Source of the DNA: Gammaproteobacteria bacterium
GTDB lineage: Bacteria > Pseudomonadota > Gammaproteobacteria > GCA-001735895
Reading direction: 5' to 3'
Assembly: GCA_024763185.1 (NCBI GenBank)
Contig: JANTFY010000166.1
Location: 1 to 5,587 of the forward strand
Length of the DNA: 5,587 nt
Shown: positions 5,264-5,587 of the stretch, in pieces
How positions within the stretch are numbered: position 1 is the stretch's first letter
How the letters are laid out: each line of letters opens with the position of its first letter
Made by a program: the position numbers and the translations under genes
The notes under the pieces: model-generated
Told to the model about the DNA's origin: nothing
The model's input: only the letters and a program-made list of their open reading frames with translations
Databases searched by the model: none

Positions 5264-5587
5264 ATGCCCGAAATCGCCGATACCGATAATTATCTTGACC
5301 TGTTTTTAAATGACCGGCCGATGATGGATGTGCGCGCGCCCATAGAGTTCGATAAAGGGGCTTTCCCCGAGGCATCCAATGTGCCGATTCTTGATGATTT
5401 ACAACGCCAGGAGATCGGAACAAAATACAAGGACGCGGGTCAGGATGAGGCGATTAAACTGGGGCTTGAACTTGCGACACCGGAAATACGCGAACAACGT
5501 CTGGCTCAGTGGAAATCTTTCGTACAGGCTAATCCGCAGGGTTATCTGTATTGCTTTCGCGGCGGTTTAAGATCACGTACCACCCAG
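5264..5587 (+). CDS. selU: tRNA 2-selenouridine synthase SelU/MnmH, N-terminal part
   Basis: The first 108 residues of a gene that runs off the right edge. It begins with a rhodanese domain: MMDVRAPIEFDKGAFPEASNVPI (residues 20-42), then IGTKYKDAG, ALELA-like helices, and the active-site loop YCFRGGLRS with the catalytic cysteine at C97. E. coli SelU/YbbB also has its essential cysteine at position 97, in CARGGQRS. The P-loop half of the enzyme lies beyond the window. In the known family, the enzyme converts 2-thiouridine at the wobble position of tRNA-Lys, -Glu and -Gln to 2-selenouridine via a geranylated intermediate, using selenophosphate from SelD. The start is ATG 5264: an in-frame TAG at 5231-5233 excludes a longer form, although the ribosome binding site is weak. 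No selD is in view, so whether the pathway is complete cannot be judged here. Confidence 0.92.
   Translation, partial: MPEIADTDNYLDLFLNDRPMMDVRAPIEFDKGAFPEASNVPILDDLQRQEIGTKYKDAGQDEAIKLGLELATPEIREQRLAQWKSFVQANPQGYLYCFRGGLRSRTTQ

Noticed and set aside
5190..5423. A 77-codon minus-strand open frame at the selU start
   Set aside because: It covers the selU 5' end and upstream region and has no recognisable features, while the plus strand encodes a convincing rhodanese domain.

Overview
The window looks like chromosomal DNA of a gammaproteobacterium with moderate GC. The two edge genes support this: the C-terminal end of a fused RlmKL-type 23S rRNA methyltransferase on the left, and the start of a SelU/MnmH tRNA 2-selenouridine synthase on the right. 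Both resemble their Escherichia coli counterparts closely by eye. I cannot name a genus.

Layout. Positions 1-318 hold the 3' end of rlmKL. Directly behind it is a compact type II toxin-antitoxin operon, vapBC (367-998), with a palindromic operator over its -10 element and a 4-base GTGA overlap between antitoxin and toxin. An 11-bp hairpin (1019-1049) separates vapC from a convergent gene on the minus strand (1058-2851). That gene encodes a 597-residue predicted lipoprotein with an N-terminal beta-rich domain, two tandem copies of a roughly 105-residue Cys-containing domain, and a C-terminal domain with another Cys pair. An AT-rich divergent regulatory region of 271 bp (2852-3122) follows, with several inverted repeats and four copies of the hexamer TTGAAC/GTTCAA. 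To its right, an alpha/beta hydrolase (3123-3986) and a LuxR-type HTH regulator with a central PAS-like segment (3994-5139) form a tight two-gene operon. A terminator-like hairpin follows, and then the partial selU (5264 to the window end).

How the genes fit together. VapBC is a self-contained, autoregulated module. The hydrolase and the LuxR-type protein are very probably cotranscribed and may form a small ligand-processing and ligand-sensing unit. The divergent lipoprotein shares their regulatory region and is a candidate target. That link is inference from layout only. The rRNA and tRNA modification genes at the edges are housekeeping functions unrelated to the middle. I found no mobile element, CRISPR array, tRNA or rRNA. 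No clearly new defence or biosynthetic system is visible. The least explained parts are the duplicated-domain lipoprotein, the His/Cys-rich sensor region of the LuxR-type protein, and the repeat-rich divergent intergenic region.
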